A DNA stretch of 64,000 nucleotides from DAINRZ01 sp964634885 (GCA_964634885.1 CAZWLN010000010.1:1-64000), one strand, 5' to 3'. Shown: positions 1-10,546, numbered from the stretch's first letter. The notes: generated by a model from the letters alone, not told the origin. Numbers and translations: made by a program.

Positions 1-173
1 GCTGGTGGCCGGTGGCTGGTGGCCGGTGGCTGGTGGCTGGTGGCCGGTGGCTGGTTAAAGAGTATGGAGTGAGGAGTGGTGGTTGGTGGCTGGTGACTGG
101 TAGTCAGTGATTGGTGGCTGGTTGAAAGAGTGTGGAGTCCATCTTAAGAAGCAACGAATTACGAATGTAAGAA
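1..173. repeat. GGCTGGT minisatellite (gene-end repeat family, copy 1)
   Basis: Degenerate 7-bp units (TGGTGGC / TGGCCGG / TGGTTGG) fill about 1-126. They are interrupted at 57-88 by a spacer (AAAGAGTATGGAGTGAGG, then AGTGG) and followed by a tail ending GAATTACGAATG. The same family occurs in the opposite orientation at 4705-4930 and 43605-43883, where it starts at the stop codons of minus-strand genes. By that orientation rule this copy should lie just 3' of a plus-strand gene ending left of the window. Confidence 0.85.
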
Positions 174-237
174 AGAGCAGAACCGGAGCGGTTTCCCCCT
201 AATTGGAAAAGCCCCGGCGGGGCGTCATATTAACAGC

Positions 238-663
238 TTATTCCCCACAGGTGAAATCGAAGACTTTTTCCACTCGGGAGCCTTTGATTGCCCTGATTTC
301 AGCAATTACAGTCAGTTTGTCGCAGATGACCGGTTCGTCGATGAACACCGGCACATAGAGCCTGTCGCTGACAATCTGGAATGACAGGGCTTTCCGGCAA
401 TAGGTACGCTTGCCGATCTTCACAGTAATCTGCAGGCCATCCTTCTTTTTGTAATAGGCTCCGTCGTCGTGGCCGGCCAGGACAATTTCCAGCATATAAG
501 GCCCAAATTCGTTAAAGTGAAAATCGTAACCGGCTTCCCTGAAGACTCCGTCCTCTTCATTGTAAATTTGCAACCTGATTTCCTCGATGGATGCCGACAG
601 GAGGCCGGCTGGAGAGAATAGCAGGATCATTAGTGATGAAAGCAGCAACAGTATCTTTTTCAT
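238..663 (-). CDS. Small secreted protein of unknown function
   Basis: 141 aa, unrecognised. It has a clear Sec signal peptide (MKKILLLLSSLMILLF, then a small-residue cleavage region near SASI) and a mature part of about 115 residues that looks beta-rich. Three cysteines lie in the second half (TYCRK, VICDK, and TCGE at the C-terminus). An in-frame upstream ATG at 687 would add eight residues before the signal peptide; the ATG at 663 is preferred because the signal peptide then begins canonically. It stands alone on the minus strand, divergent from the TMTC-like gene. Probably periplasmic or surface-exposed. Confidence 0.65.
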   Translation of the reverse strand: MKKILLLLSSLMILLFSPAGLLSASIEEIRLQIYNEEDGVFREAGYDFHFNEFGPYMLEIVLAGHDDGAYYKKKDGLQITVKIGKRTYCRKALSFQIVSDRLYVPVFIDEPVICDKLTVIAEIRAIKGSRVEKVFDFTCGE

Positions 664-875
664 TGCGTTTACCCTAATGTAAAACAATTTTCACTAAAAT
701 AATGAAAAGAGCCTGAATAATAAATATAAAACTGCCTGTTTCCCGACTCTGTGAACAATGGGCTGTGCAGCCCAATGTCCATGCAGTGTAATGACCGGTA
801 GGCGTATTGTCCCACACCAGGGCTGCTGTCCTTTGTCCGGGGTCCTGCCTGTGTCCACCTTTCGCAAACCTGCAA

Positions 876-906
876 TTGTAGTTTACCCATCTAATGTTTA
901 TATTTG
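876..906 (+). promoter_or_regulatory. Bacteroidota-type promoter for the TMTC-like gene
   Basis: TTG at 876-878 and TATATTTG at 899-906 are separated by 20 nt, matching the Bacteroidota -33/-7 pattern (TTG...TAnnTTTG). Transcription would begin near 912. This excludes the first in-frame ATG at 894 and supports a start at 924 or 939. Confidence 0.6.
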
Positions 907-938
907 TAAAAATTTTAAACTCAATGCTCTGGGTTGTA

Positions 939-2678
939 ATGAATATACTTAATAAACTGAAATACGTAATAGTAGTAATTGCCCTCATCGGCGGCCCCCT
1001 TGCAATGTATTGGGAAACACCCGGGTTCGGCTTCGTATGGGACGACAAGCCCCTGTATATCAATGAGAAGAATTTCCCCTATGAGAATACATTTCAGAAC
1101 CTGCCCCGTGATTTCGTTCCACAGCAGACAGAAATGTATATACCACTGACGAAAAGCGCATGGGCAGTAACGGCAGCCTTCAGCCAGGTCAAAGACTCCG
1201 ACGGTTCTTTTTACTACAGCCCGGAGATATTCCACATCGTCAACCTTGTATTTCACATCATCAACGGTTTCCTTGTGTTTTTCATAATCAGGAAGCTGTT
1301 GGAGAACGACTGGGCCGCACTCTTCGGCGCCCTCCTGTTCGCCGTCCACCCGGTAAACATCGAATCTGTTGCCTGGGTGTCGGAACTCAGGGGCCTGATG
1401 AGCGCTTTCTGTGGCTTCATCGCAATTATTATATTCATGAAGCACCGAGAAGAACCCGGCAAACTGAAATATTCGTTTACCTTCCTGTTCCTCATCTTCT
1501 CGGTGTTGTCCAAGCCCTCGGGCATTGTCTTTCCGGTCATACTCATTCTCATGGATATTATCGAGAACAAACCGAAACTTAAAACAATGCTGCTGACATT
1601 GCTGCCGCTGCTTCTGGTAGCCCTGCCTGTGGTATATACAACGATAATGTCCGAGTCGTCGGCAACGGAGATGTTTGAGTACCCGGACTGGATGAGGCCC
1701 CTGTTCTTACTCGATTCGTTCTGGTTCTACATTGTAAAAGCCGTAGCGCCCTACGACCTGGCAGCCACTTACGGTAGGACGCCGCAGTTCGTTTCACAGG
1801 GTGAACTATTCTATTATACGGGTGCTGCACTTCTGGTGATTGTCGGCCTGCTCGTCTGGAAGAGAAAAAGCTCTAAGCACTGCCTGACGGCGCTGGTGGT
1901 TTTCCTCGTCGGATTCCTTCCTGTTTCAGGCCTGATACCTTTCTATTACCAGTACTGGTCGCTGACGGCGGACCGCTACATTTACGTTTCGATGATGGGC
2001 TTCGCCCTTTGCCTCAGCACCATTGCCGCGGCTCTCGAAAGGCCGAAATTAGTGGTCCCCATAGCTATACTCATTCTCGGAGGCTATTTTTATTTAGGCA
2101 TGGAACAAGTCGCTATCTGGCAGAATGACCTTACACTCTGGACCAACGCAATCGAAAGATACCCCGACAGGTCGCCCCAGCCGTACACAGGCAGGGGGCA
2201 GTACTTCCTCGGCAGCGGGGACCCGAAGAGTGCACTGGCTGATTTCAACAAAGTCGTACAGATCGATTCGACATTCCCGGAAGCCTTCCTTAACCGCGGC
2301 AATGCTTACTTCGACCTCAACAGGTTCGACATGGCTGCTGCCGACTATTCCCGGTCGATAGCCCATGACAGCGCCAATCCCTCGAAGGCATACATCAACC
2401 GTGCCAGGGCCTACGGAGCGCTCGGCAGGCTGGAAGACGCCCTTAAAGATTACACTACCGCCCTGAAGTACAACCCTGAGGATGTCTTCTCCGTGTACTC
2501 GGACCGTGGCATCGTTTACGGGCAGATGGGCCTCCTGGACGAAGCAATCGGGGACTTCACCAGTGCATTAAAGATAAACCCCAGAAGTAAGATAGCTTAC
2601 GAGAACCTGCAGTATGCCCAGTTGTTGAAAGAGAAGCTGCAAAATAAGAAAATTGACTCAACAGGTGTGGTAAATTAA
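939..2678 (+). CDS. Multi-spanning TMTC-like protein with C-terminal TPR repeats
   Basis: About 579 aa. The N-terminal ~400 residues form roughly ten hydrophobic segments with the signature of TMTC / GT-C mannosyltransferase-like proteins: an early FGFVWDD acidic motif in the first extracytoplasmic loop and the HPVNIESVAWVSELRG stretch after a membrane segment. The C-terminal ~170 residues contain about five TPR units (repeated G..Y...G....A..D......P), a usual partner-binding tail in this family. Known relatives are putative protein O-glycosyltransferases; substrate and sugar donor cannot be read here. The start is ambiguous (924 or 939); the promoter at 876-906 argues against 894. Inferred location: inner membrane, perhaps protein or envelope glycosylation. 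No glycosylation genes adjoin it. Confidence 0.75.
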   Translation: MNILNKLKYVIVVIALIGGPLAMYWETPGFGFVWDDKPLYINEKNFPYENTFQNLPRDFVPQQTEMYIPLTKSAWAVTAAFSQVKDSDGSFYYSPEIFHIVNLVFHIINGFLVFFIIRKLLENDWAALFGALLFAVHPVNIESVAWVSELRGLMSAFCGFIAIIIFMKHREEPGKLKYSFTFLFLIFSVLSKPSGIVFPVILILMDIIENKPKLKTMLLTLLPLLLVALPVVYTTIMSESSATEMFEYPDWMRPLFLLDSFWFYIVKAVAPYDLAATYGRTPQFVSQGELFYYTGAALLVIVGLLVWKRKSSKHCLTALVVFLVGFLPVSGLIPFYYQYWSLTADRYIYVSMMGFALCLSTIAAALERPKLVVPIAILILGGYFYLGMEQVAIWQNDLTLWTNAIERYPDRSPQPYTGRGQYFLGSGDPKSALADFNKVVQIDSTFPEAFLNRGNAYFDLNRFDMAAADYSRSIAHDSANPSKAYINRARAYGALGRLEDALKDYTTALKYNPEDVFSVYSDRGIVYGQMGLLDEAIGDFTSALKINPRSKIAYENLQYAQLLKEKLQNKKIDSTGVVN

Positions 2679-2687
2679 AAAAAATTC

Positions 2688-2718
2688 TTGCACAGAATTA
2701 TGTTTTTTCGTAATTTTG
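2688..2718 (+). promoter_or_regulatory. Bacteroidota-type promoter for tRNA-Asn
   Basis: TTG at 2688-2690, a 20-nt spacer and TAATTTTG at 2711-2718. The expected start falls about 8 nt before the mature tRNA. Confidence 0.65.
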
Positions 2719-2732
2719 AAGTCTTGAAATAT

Positions 2733-2806
2733 TCCTGAGTAGCTCAGCTGGTTAGAGCATCTGACTGTTAATCAGAGGGTCGGGGGTTCAAGTCCCTCCT
2801 CAGGAG
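2733..2806 (+). tRNA. tRNA-Asn (GTT anticodon)
   Basis: Full cloverleaf: acceptor TCCTGAG paired with CTCAGGA, D arm GCTC...GAGC, anticodon stem TCTGA/TCAGA with loop CTGTTAA (anticodon GTT), T arm GGGGG-TTCAAGT-CCCTC, and a G discriminator base. CCA is not encoded (the next bases are CAA). It is transcribed alone from the promoter at 2688-2718 and followed by a terminator at 2816-2844. Confidence 0.95.
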
Positions 2807-2815
2807 CAAAGAATG

Positions 2816-2844
2816 AAGCCGGGTATCAATCCCGGCTTTTTTTT
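2816..2844 (+). terminator. Rho-independent terminator of tRNA-Asn
   Basis: An 8-bp perfect stem (AAGCCGGG / CCCGGCTT) with a 7-nt loop, followed by a T tract, ten bases after the tRNA. Confidence 0.9.
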
Positions 2845-2897
2845 ACAAGAATGCGGATTTGACCTTTGAAATGAAGTATTAGAAGGAGATATGAAAA

Positions 2898-3398
2898 ATG
2901 AGGAATATTAGCTTGATTAGTCTCTGTTCATTACTTTTAATACCCTTCTTGTCATATTGCATTACTCAAACAAACAATGACAATGCTATAATTAGATCAT
3001 CCAATGAACAAGAAAAAAGAATAGAATTTATGAAAACCATTATGATATATCCCGATTCAATTTCTGTATTTTTAAAAGATACTTCTATTGTTGATAAGAA
3101 GTATCAAAAAAAAATAAAAACACAATTTCTGGATTTATATATTGAAAGAATAAAGTTATTAATCGCAGAAGGTTATGAAATTATTCCTGAGAAAATTGAT
3201 GGTATCTACAAAGAAAATGCTGTAACAAAAGAAATGGTATTTACAGGAGATTCAGCACAAACGATATATTGTATAAGTAAAAAATCAAAAAATAAGATAT
3301 ACTTTGTATTTGAAAAATCAGCTCAATGTACATGGAAATTGAAATACATAACGAGGGAACTTAATCCAAATATTCAAAATTATCCTATTGAAGAATAA
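2898..3398 (+). CDS. Lipoprotein with one copy of an unrecognised repeat domain
   Basis: 166 aa. The N-terminus is a lipoprotein signal (hydrophobic stretch, then LSYC, Cys about residue 21). The mature part carries a pattern (PDSISVFLKDTSI, a helical segment, then KIYFVFEKS...WKLKYI) that resembles one unit of the three-unit secreted proteins at 29185-30429 and 30440-31687 (for example PDTLNYFLNDTTI...KKLFIKFKD). The match was made by eye. A GGAG ribosome site precedes the ATG. The gene is much more AT-rich than the surrounding housekeeping genes and begins an AT-rich islet directly after tRNA-Asn, which suggests acquisition. Function unknown. Confidence 0.6.
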   Translation: MRNISLISLCSLLLIPFLSYCITQTNNDNAIIRSSNEQEKRIEFMKTIMIYPDSISVFLKDTSIVDKKYQKKIKTQFLDLYIERIKLLIAEGYEIIPEKIDGIYKENAVTKEMVFTGDSAQTIYCISKKSKNKIYFVFEKSAQCTWKLKYITRELNPNIQNYPIEE

Positions 3399-3717
3399 AC
3401 AAAAACAATTGTCATAAAGTGATTTTATTCGAAAATTGTTTAAGTTACCTTATATTTCCTTATATTAGCACAGTGTAAGTGTTTTCAAACTAAACTTGTT
3501 GAAGGCAAAGTTATGTCGTAAAAAGAGCGTTTTTTCAAATTGAAATGTTTGCGATGCTTATTTTACTACCGATAGAAACATACTTACCCTTCTCAGATGG
3601 AAGGAAAGGCTAAGCGCCTGATGTGTACTCAGAGACAGTTAAATTGGAACTGGAAACAACTGTATTTTGTTGGTATGAGGTTTTACTTTTAATATTATAA
3701 ATATATGTGAGGTCAGT
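3399..3717. other. Intergenic, AT-rich, nothing recognised
   Basis: No convincing ORF, RNA or repeat was found in these ~320 bases. The far end provides a GAGG ribosome site for the gene at 3718. Confidence 0.5.
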
Positions 3718-4182
3718 ATGATCTATTTTTTGATTTTCCTTTTTTTTAATAGTTCTATTGATAAAACAGGTGCTATCTCGTCTGAAAGCCTTACGGATCA
3801 TTTTAAGGAAAAGAAAGTACAATACTGTTTTATGGTTGATAGAGACACATTAAAACATGTATTTATCTTAGAAAACAAGAAGAGAAAATCCTTTCATTTT
3901 TCCCTTCTTTCTATCGATAAAAAGAAAAACCTATACACCTTAAAAGAAGGAAAAGCAAAGAGGATTGAAGACTTGGGTAATTTAGAAGATGCAGAAGATG
4001 AATGTGGAGGAGGTTTTTTTGTAAATGTATATTATTATAAAGATAAATGTCAGTATTTAGAGTTTAGAATTGGTACAAACATGGATAGAGCTACAATTAT
4101 TGAAGGTGATCAATGTAACAAAAAATTCTCCTCAATGGGTACTTTCAGGAGAGTGCCATGGAAAATGAATTTATTAGAGTAG
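3718..4182 (+). CDS. Small Cys-containing protein, tandem paralogue A
   Basis: 154 aa, unrecognised. A short hydrophobic N-terminus (MIYFLIFLFF) suggests export or a membrane anchor. It shares with the next gene a pattern: LKEGKAK, an acidic run ending DECGG, a lone Cys in a beta-like stretch (KDKCQYLEF), DRATII, then a QC..KF motif and FRR near the C-terminus. The three shared cysteines suggest a conserved fold stabilised by disulfides or a metal. GAGG lies about 6 nt before the ATG. Base composition is strongly AT-rich compared with neighbours outside the islet. Confidence 0.6.
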   Translation: MIYFLIFLFFNSSIDKTGAISSESLTDHFKEKKVQYCFMVDRDTLKHVFILENKKRKSFHFSLLSIDKKKNLYTLKEGKAKRIEDLGNLEDAEDECGGGFFVNVYYYKDKCQYLEFRIGTNMDRATIIEGDQCNKKFSSMGTFRRVPWKMNLLE

Positions 4183-4222
4183 TATATTAATTTAATAATT
4201 TTTCATAAGTAAAGGAATTCAA

Positions 4223-4675
4223 ATGATAGTATTTCTATATGCAATCTTTATTTTAAATATTTGTGATTCTAACTTTCCACCGAAGGAATATTATGATTTT
4301 CTTCAACAAAGAAAAACAAAATATTTATTTAATTACGAGGAGAATTATCTTCGACAAACACTTTATATTAATGAAATTAAAGAACGAAAAATGTTTGTTC
4401 GAGTTATTACATTAAATTATGAAGATAAAAAGTATACAGCATTAGAAGGGTGGGCAAAAGAAGCAGACAGTTCTGGTGCTGTTAAAGAAGAAACAGATGA
4501 ATGCGGTGGAACTTATTCTATCAGAGAATTTGAATTGGAAAACAACGGTTGTAAATTACTACTAAAAGTTAGTATTCTTTTTGACAGAGCTAAGATAATC
4601 GACAAGGAACAATGTTATAAGAAGTTTAATGAAAATTGTCCCTTAGAATCTATAGCTACATTAAGAAGATTTTAA
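4223..4675 (+). CDS. Small Cys-containing protein, tandem paralogue B
   Basis: 150 aa and clearly related to the preceding protein: LEGWAKEAD, DECGG, a lone Cys (NNGCKLLL), DRAKII, EQCYKKF and a terminal LRRF align in the same order and spacing. The N-terminus (MIVFLYAIFILNIC) is hydrophobic, with a possible lipoprotein or export signal. AAAGGAA precedes the ATG. It is separated from paralogue A by 40 nt, so probably co-transcribed. The divergence between the two copies indicates an old tandem duplication. Function unknown. Confidence 0.6.
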   Translation: MIVFLYAIFILNICDSNFPPKEYYDFLQQRKTKYLFNYEENYLRQTLYINEIKERKMFVRVITLNYEDKKYTALEGWAKEADSSGAVKEETDECGGTYSIREFELENNGCKLLLKVSILFDRAKIIDKEQCYKKFNENCPLESIATLRRF

Positions 4676-4704
4676 TTTGTCTCGTCCTGAAAAACGTTGA
4701 CCAA

Positions 4705-4930
4705 AAATTCGTAACTCGTAATTCAGAATTCAGAATTTTCTGACAACCAGCCACCACTCCTAACTCTTTCAACCAGCCACCAACCACCAGCCACCAGCCA
4801 CTAACCACTGACCACTGACCACCAGCCACCAGCCACTAACCACTGACCACTGACCACCAGCCACCAGCCACCGGCCACCAGCCACTAACCACTGACCACC
4901 AATCACCAGCCACCAGCCACCAGCCACCAC
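4705..4930. repeat. CCACCAGCC minisatellite (gene-end repeat, copy 2)
   Basis: A GAATTCAGAATTC direct-repeat segment (about 4710-4737) is followed by tandem 7-bp units (CCACCAG / CCACTGA / CCACTAA) from 4745 to about 4930. In minus-strand reading the array abuts the 3' end of the kinase gene; the repeat-edge sequence GAGTTAGAAGTGGTGG includes that gene's TAG stop. Confidence 0.9.
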
Positions 4931-4932
4931 TT

Positions 4933-6486
<1,554 letters not shown>

Positions 6487-6509
6487 TATTGCTCCAGTTA
6501 ATATTTATA

Positions 6510-9500
6510 TTATTTATTATTATATTCTTCTTCGAATTTTGCAATTAAACCCTTGAAAGAATCGAGAGTTTTCCTGATGTTCATCAGGTCGAAACTGTCA
6601 GCCAGTACAATCAGTTTAGAGGCATAGTTTTCCAGGAAGGCTGCCTTGTGAGCAGCAGCCAGTCCTTGTAACCCTGCTGCGAAGTTCTTGACTTCACCGA
6701 TTACGAGCCTCTTCTGCAATTGGCTGCACTTCTCTTCCCAGTTGTCTTTCAGGGCAGTAAGCAGGTTAAGCGGTTCAATTACCTGTACGGAAGCCACAGT
6801 GTCGGCGCCGCCGTCTCCCGGAACTGCTGCTGCCTCCGGCTCACTCTCGACGACAACCTTACCGGGTAGGAATTTGGCGATCTCGTTTAATAATGCACCC
6901 CTGTCCACAGGCTTGCTCAGGTAGCCCGAACAACCTGCGGCTTTAATTCCGATCTCATCTCCTTTCATTGCCGAGGCTGTCAGGGCAATCACAGGGATGG
7001 AAGTAACCCCGGGGTCTGACTTGATCAGGCGTGTAGCTTCATAGCCGTCCATCTCCGGCATTTTCATATCCATAAGGATGATGTCCGGATGTTCTTTCAG
7101 TGCCAGGTCCACAGCCTGGACACCGTTCTCTGCTTCGGTAATATCGATGGTGGAAGTCGCAAGGTATTCTTTGATTAACCTGCGGTTGACCTCTATGTCG
7201 TCAACGAGTAGAAGCCTGACGTCGTTGAACCTGATGTCAACGGCAACGCTTTCAGGCGTAGCGTCATCTTCGCTTACGGCAGAGGCAATGGAAACGTTGT
7301 CCAGCCTGACCTCGAACGTTGAACCGTAGCCCGGCTCGCTGAGAAGGCTGATTGTCCCGCCCATCATCTCGACAAGGCGTCTGGTAATTGCCAGTCCCAG
7401 TCCGGTACCGCCGTATTTCCTTGTGCTCTGGCCGCTTTGCTGCCTGAAAGCTTCGAATATCTTCTGCTGCTGGCTCAGAGGAATGCCGATGCCGGTGTCC
7501 TGTACGGAAAAGATAAGGGTAATCTTGCTGCTGTCAACGTCGCTTACAACTTTACGGACAGACAGTGTAATGCTGCCTTTTTCCGTGAACTTCAGGGCGT
7601 TGCCGACGAGGTTAAGCAGTACCTGTCGAAGGCGTATCTGGTCGAGAATTAGGCCTTTGGGCAGGTCCGGGTCTTTACTTGCGATGAAATCCAAGCCCTT
7701 TTCTTCGATTTTATATGCAAATATACTTTCAATCTCTTTAAATATATTGTTCGGGTTGACAGCCTCGTATTCCAGTTCGAGCCTCCCTGCTTCTATCTTC
7801 GACAGGTCGAGGATGTCGTTGATGAGGTTAAGCAGGCTTTTCCCGCTGGTGGTAATGGCTTCGACATAGGACTTGAACTGAAGATCGGTAATCTTGTCCT
7901 GTAGTATTTGTGAGAATCCGAGGATGGCGTTCATCGGAGTACGGATCTCGTGGCTCATATTGGCAAGGAATTCGGATTTTGCCCTGTTGGCAGACTCGGC
8001 TTCCTCTTTTGCCTTTTGTAAGGCCGTTTCCATCATCTTGCGGCCGGAAATATCCCTCAAAACGGCAATTAAGTGCCACTGGCTACCCATCATTACTATT
8101 GAAAAGGAGACGTCCACAGGGAACATTTTCATATCTTTTCGCCGGGCATAGAGTTCTACCGTATTCGTTTTGACATTTTTAAAATTACCGGCAATAAACG
8201 ATTCATATTCACTTGACAGCGATTCGATAAATTCGGTATCGATGATGTAATTGCCTATGTTTTTACCAATGGACTCCGCTTCGGTATAGCCGAAAATACG
8301 TTCGGCGGCATTATTCCAGAAAGTGATCTTTCCTTTGCGGTCGATGATAACAATGCCGTCGGGGGCAGATTCGCTAAGTACCCTGAATTTTTCCTCGCTC
8401 TCCTTTATGGCCCTTTCGGACAGCTTCTGGTAGGTCTGGTCGAGAGCAATGAAAACCGAACCGAGTATCTCGCCGTTTTCCGAAAGGTTCGGGTTCAGAT
8501 AGGCAAGGAAATACTTTTCTTCTTTGTTATGCGTGTAGTCAATTTCAAAAGAAATACTTTCTCTTGAAACAATCATATCCTGGATGTTTTCATAGAGCTT
8601 GTTGAGGATTATATCATCCTCGATTCTTTCGATGTTCTGGCCGAGGATGTCTTCCTTCTCTTTTCTAAGCGTTGTTTCTGCAAACCTGTTCAACTGGCGT
8701 ACATTCATCGAGTCATCGATATAGATGATCATGAATGGCGCTGTGTCGATGACCGTTCTGAGCAGCTGTTCGCTTTGCTTGATTGCCTTCTCGGCTTTTT
8801 TGGCCTGTGTAATATCATTGATCGTACCGATTACCCTCGTAGGATAGCCTTTTCCATCTCTTTGGAAGACCATTGCCCTGATGTCGGCCCAGATCCATCT
8901 TTCGGTTTTCAGGCGCATTCTGTGTTCAATCTTAAAGCTGTCTTTACCGCTTTCGAGGTAGTTTGAGAAAATTGCCCCGATGGCGGTCCTGTCTTCAATT
9001 TCCATCGCATCGAACCATTTTTCGAGGGTAATCTCTTCCTCGTCGTCGATTCTGTCTAAGATGGCTTTCATCCTGTCGTCAACGATGAATTTTCCGGACC
9101 TCAGGTCCAGGTCCCAAAGTCCTGCTCTTGAAGCTTCGAGGGCGATGTCCATCCTTTGGCGGCTTTCCCTCAAGGCTGCTTCAGCTTTCATTCTCTCGGC
9201 AATTTCCTTCTGCAGGTTTTCGTTTGCATTCTGTAAAACCTTGTTCTGCTCGTCCAGCGATTCGTTGTATTTTGTCATCTCTGAGATCAACTTTTCCTGT
9301 GAACTCACAATCTTGTCGATCATCTTGTTAAAAGCCCGTGCAAGGTTTTTGAATTCGATGGGTCCCCGGTTTTCATCAGCCTGGATTTCCGTGTCGCCGT
9401 CGGCGATTCTACCGGTTACATAGTTCAGGCTCTTTATAGGTTTTGTAATCCTGATTGTAATTACCCAGGCGAAGAAGAAACCACCGGCAGTAATAATCAA

Positions 9501-10106
9501 TGTCCTGACAAGTACAGACCAGTTGTCCGATTCTCTTTGCCTGTCGATGCTGTCGAGTATCTCCTGGCCGTATTGTTGCAGTTCCTTGTATGAAAACCCT
9601 ATGAAGAGCCTGCTTTTTCCGGTCCCGATATTGAAATCCACGGATGCGATTATGAACTGTTCTGGGTTTTTGTTATTCCGGATCCGGTTCAGATTGTCAT
9701 AGGTCAATGCTGTCCTGTCTTTTGTCTTTGCCAGGAGAGGGTCATATATTTTTTCGAGAATGGTTTCTTTTGTGTTTTTGTCGAAGAGGTACAGGAAGAG
9801 TACGCTTTTGTCTTTCTCAAGCCATTTAATGATGTCGGCGATCATTTCTGCGTCGTAATTCTCTTCGGACATACCGAACTTCAAGCCGAGTGAGATATAA
9901 TTCAGGGTTGCCTGGGCTCTTTTTTCAAATCCTTCCCTGAATATCTCTTCCTGGCTCTTTTTCGATACTTCATAGAAATCTTCGAGCAGGAAAACATTAA
10001 TAGAAAGATAGTAATAGGCTGTTATTATCAGTGTCAGGATGATAAAATACAAAACAAGTTGAGCGTGGAAGCTCAGTTTCGCAAACAATTTCAAATTCAT
10101 CGGCAT
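6510..10106 (-). CDS. Hybrid sensor histidine kinase (TM-periplasmic-TM-HAMP-PAS x3-HisKA-HATPase-REC)
   Basis: 1198 aa. Domains in order: a membrane segment (about 14-36), a ~165-residue periplasmic sensor region, a second membrane segment (about 203-222), HAMP, coiled coil (about 270-320), three PAS/PAC units (about 320-690), HisKA with the phosphorylated His in NMSHEIRTPMNA, HATPase (NALKFTEKG, DTGIGIP, GTGLGLAI), and a receiver (LLVDD, ILMDMKMPEMDG, LSKPVD). The final ~85 residues form a helical module resembling Hpt but lacking its His (FAAGLQGL). It is co-oriented with a small PstS-like protein and a barrel upstream and a REC-kinase downstream, so the binding protein may deliver its signal. 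BarA/TorS-like in layout; the ligand is unknown. Confidence 0.88.
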   Translation of the reverse strand: MPMNLKLFAKLSFHAQLVLYFIILTLIITAYYYLSINVFLLEDFYEVSKKSQEEIFREGFEKRAQATLNYISLGLKFGMSEENYDAEMIADIIKWLEKDKSVLFLYLFDKNTKETILEKIYDPLLAKTKDRTALTYDNLNRIRNNKNPEQFIIASVDFNIGTGKSRLFIGFSYKELQQYGQEILDSIDRQRESDNWSVLVRTLIITAGGFFFAWVITIRITKPIKSLNYVTGRIADGDTEIQADENRGPIEFKNLARAFNKMIDKIVSSQEKLISEMTKYNESLDEQNKVLQNANENLQKEIAERMKAEAALRESRQRMDIALEASRAGLWDLDLRSGKFIVDDRMKAILDRIDDEEEITLEKWFDAMEIEDRTAIGAIFSNYLESGKDSFKIEHRMRLKTERWIWADIRAMVFQRDGKGYPTRVIGTINDITQAKKAEKAIKQSEQLLRTVIDTAPFMIIYIDDSMNVRQLNRFAETTLRKEKEDILGQNIERIEDDIILNKLYENIQDMIVSRESISFEIDYTHNKEEKYFLAYLNPNLSENGEILGSVFIALDQTYQKLSERAIKESEEKFRVLSESAPDGIVIIDRKGKITFWNNAAERIFGYTEAESIGKNIGNYIIDTEFIESLSSEYESFIAGNFKNVKTNTVELYARRKDMKMFPVDVSFSIVMMGSQWHLIAVLRDISGRKMMETALQKAKEEAESANRAKSEFLANMSHEIRTPMNAILGFSQILQDKITDLQFKSYVEAITTSGKSLLNLINDILDLSKIEAGRLELEYEAVNPNNIFKEIESIFAYKIEEKGLDFIASKDPDLPKGLILDQIRLRQVLLNLVGNALKFTEKGSITLSVRKVVSDVDSSKITLIFSVQDTGIGIPLSQQQKIFEAFRQQSGQSTRKYGGTGLGLAITRRLVEMMGGTISLLSEPGYGSTFEVRLDNVSIASAVSEDDATPESVAVDIRFNDVRLLLVDDIEVNRRLIKEYLATSTIDITEAENGVQAVDLALKEHPDIILMDMKMPEMDGYEATRLIKSDPGVTSIPVIALTASAMKGDEIGIKAAGCSGYLSKPVDRGALLNEIAKFLPGKVVVESEPEAAAVPGDGGADTVASVQVIEPLNLLTALKDNWEEKCSQLQKRLVIGEVKNFAAGLQGLAAAHKAAFLENYASKLIVLADSFDLMNIRKTLDSFKGLIAKFEEEYNNK

Positions 10107-10120
10107 GGCTCGTTAATGGT

Positions 10121-10546
10121 TTATAGCTCAATCACAGCAACAATTCTTACATCCTTGTTCAACTTCGAAGTGGAGACATAGCCGACAGCTCCCGGGGTGG
10201 AGCCTACTTCGTCGATTATTTCTTCTTCGGACTTATAGGTAGCCGGCGGTGTGGCTTTCCCTGAAAATTGCTTTTTCAACCATATCTTCTGCATGTTCTG
10301 ATAGCTGATACCGAGATATTCATAATACTTTGTCTTCAATTCGTTATTGCCTTTGTAGTCCACCGGAACAATCTTTGTGCCGTCGCTCCAATGCTGTCGG
10401 TTCAATGTGAATATGTCTATTGCGGACTCTTTCTCTATCTTCTTTTCGGGAACATTCTTATTTACAATAATATATATCTTCTCTCCGGCGAGGGCTATTC
10501 CCGGTATGACCAGCATTAAGAGCCAGAAAGCAGTTATTTTCAGCAT
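10121..10546 (-). CDS. Small PstS-like periplasmic binding protein
   Basis: 141 aa with a signal peptide (MLKITAFWLLMLVIPGIALAGEK). The mature part matches the short PBP-like phosphate-binding family: IYIIVNKNVP, a KESAIDIFTLNRQHWSDG region, and the family's PGAVGYVSTSKLN near the end. It is about half the length of a classical PstS, so a single-lobe form. An in-frame GTG at 10561 would overlap the barrel gene; the ATG at 10546 is preferred because the signal peptide starts there. It sits between the barrel gene and the hybrid kinase with no ABC transporter genes nearby, so a sensory role is likelier than uptake (inference). Confidence 0.75.
   Translation of the reverse strand: MLKITAFWLLMLVIPGIALAGEKIYIIVNKNVPEKKIEKESAIDIFTLNRQHWSDGTKIVPVDYKGNNELKTKYYEYLGISYQNMQKIWLKKQFSGKATPPATYKSEEEIIDEVGSTPGAVGYVSTSKLNKDVRIVAVIEL

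Noticed and set aside
1..126. CRISPR array
   Set aside because: Units are 7 bp with no unique spacers of regular length; minisatellite, not CRISPR. The same holds for 4745-4930, 43697-43880 and 41560-42400.
669..1063. Minus-strand ORFs upstream of and overlapping the TMTC-like gene
   Set aside because: They overlap a well-supported gene and its promoter and show no family features.
2733..4740. tRNA-Asn integrative element
   Set aside because: No repeated tRNA 3' end, integrase or other mobility gene found; only composition and position suggest transfer.
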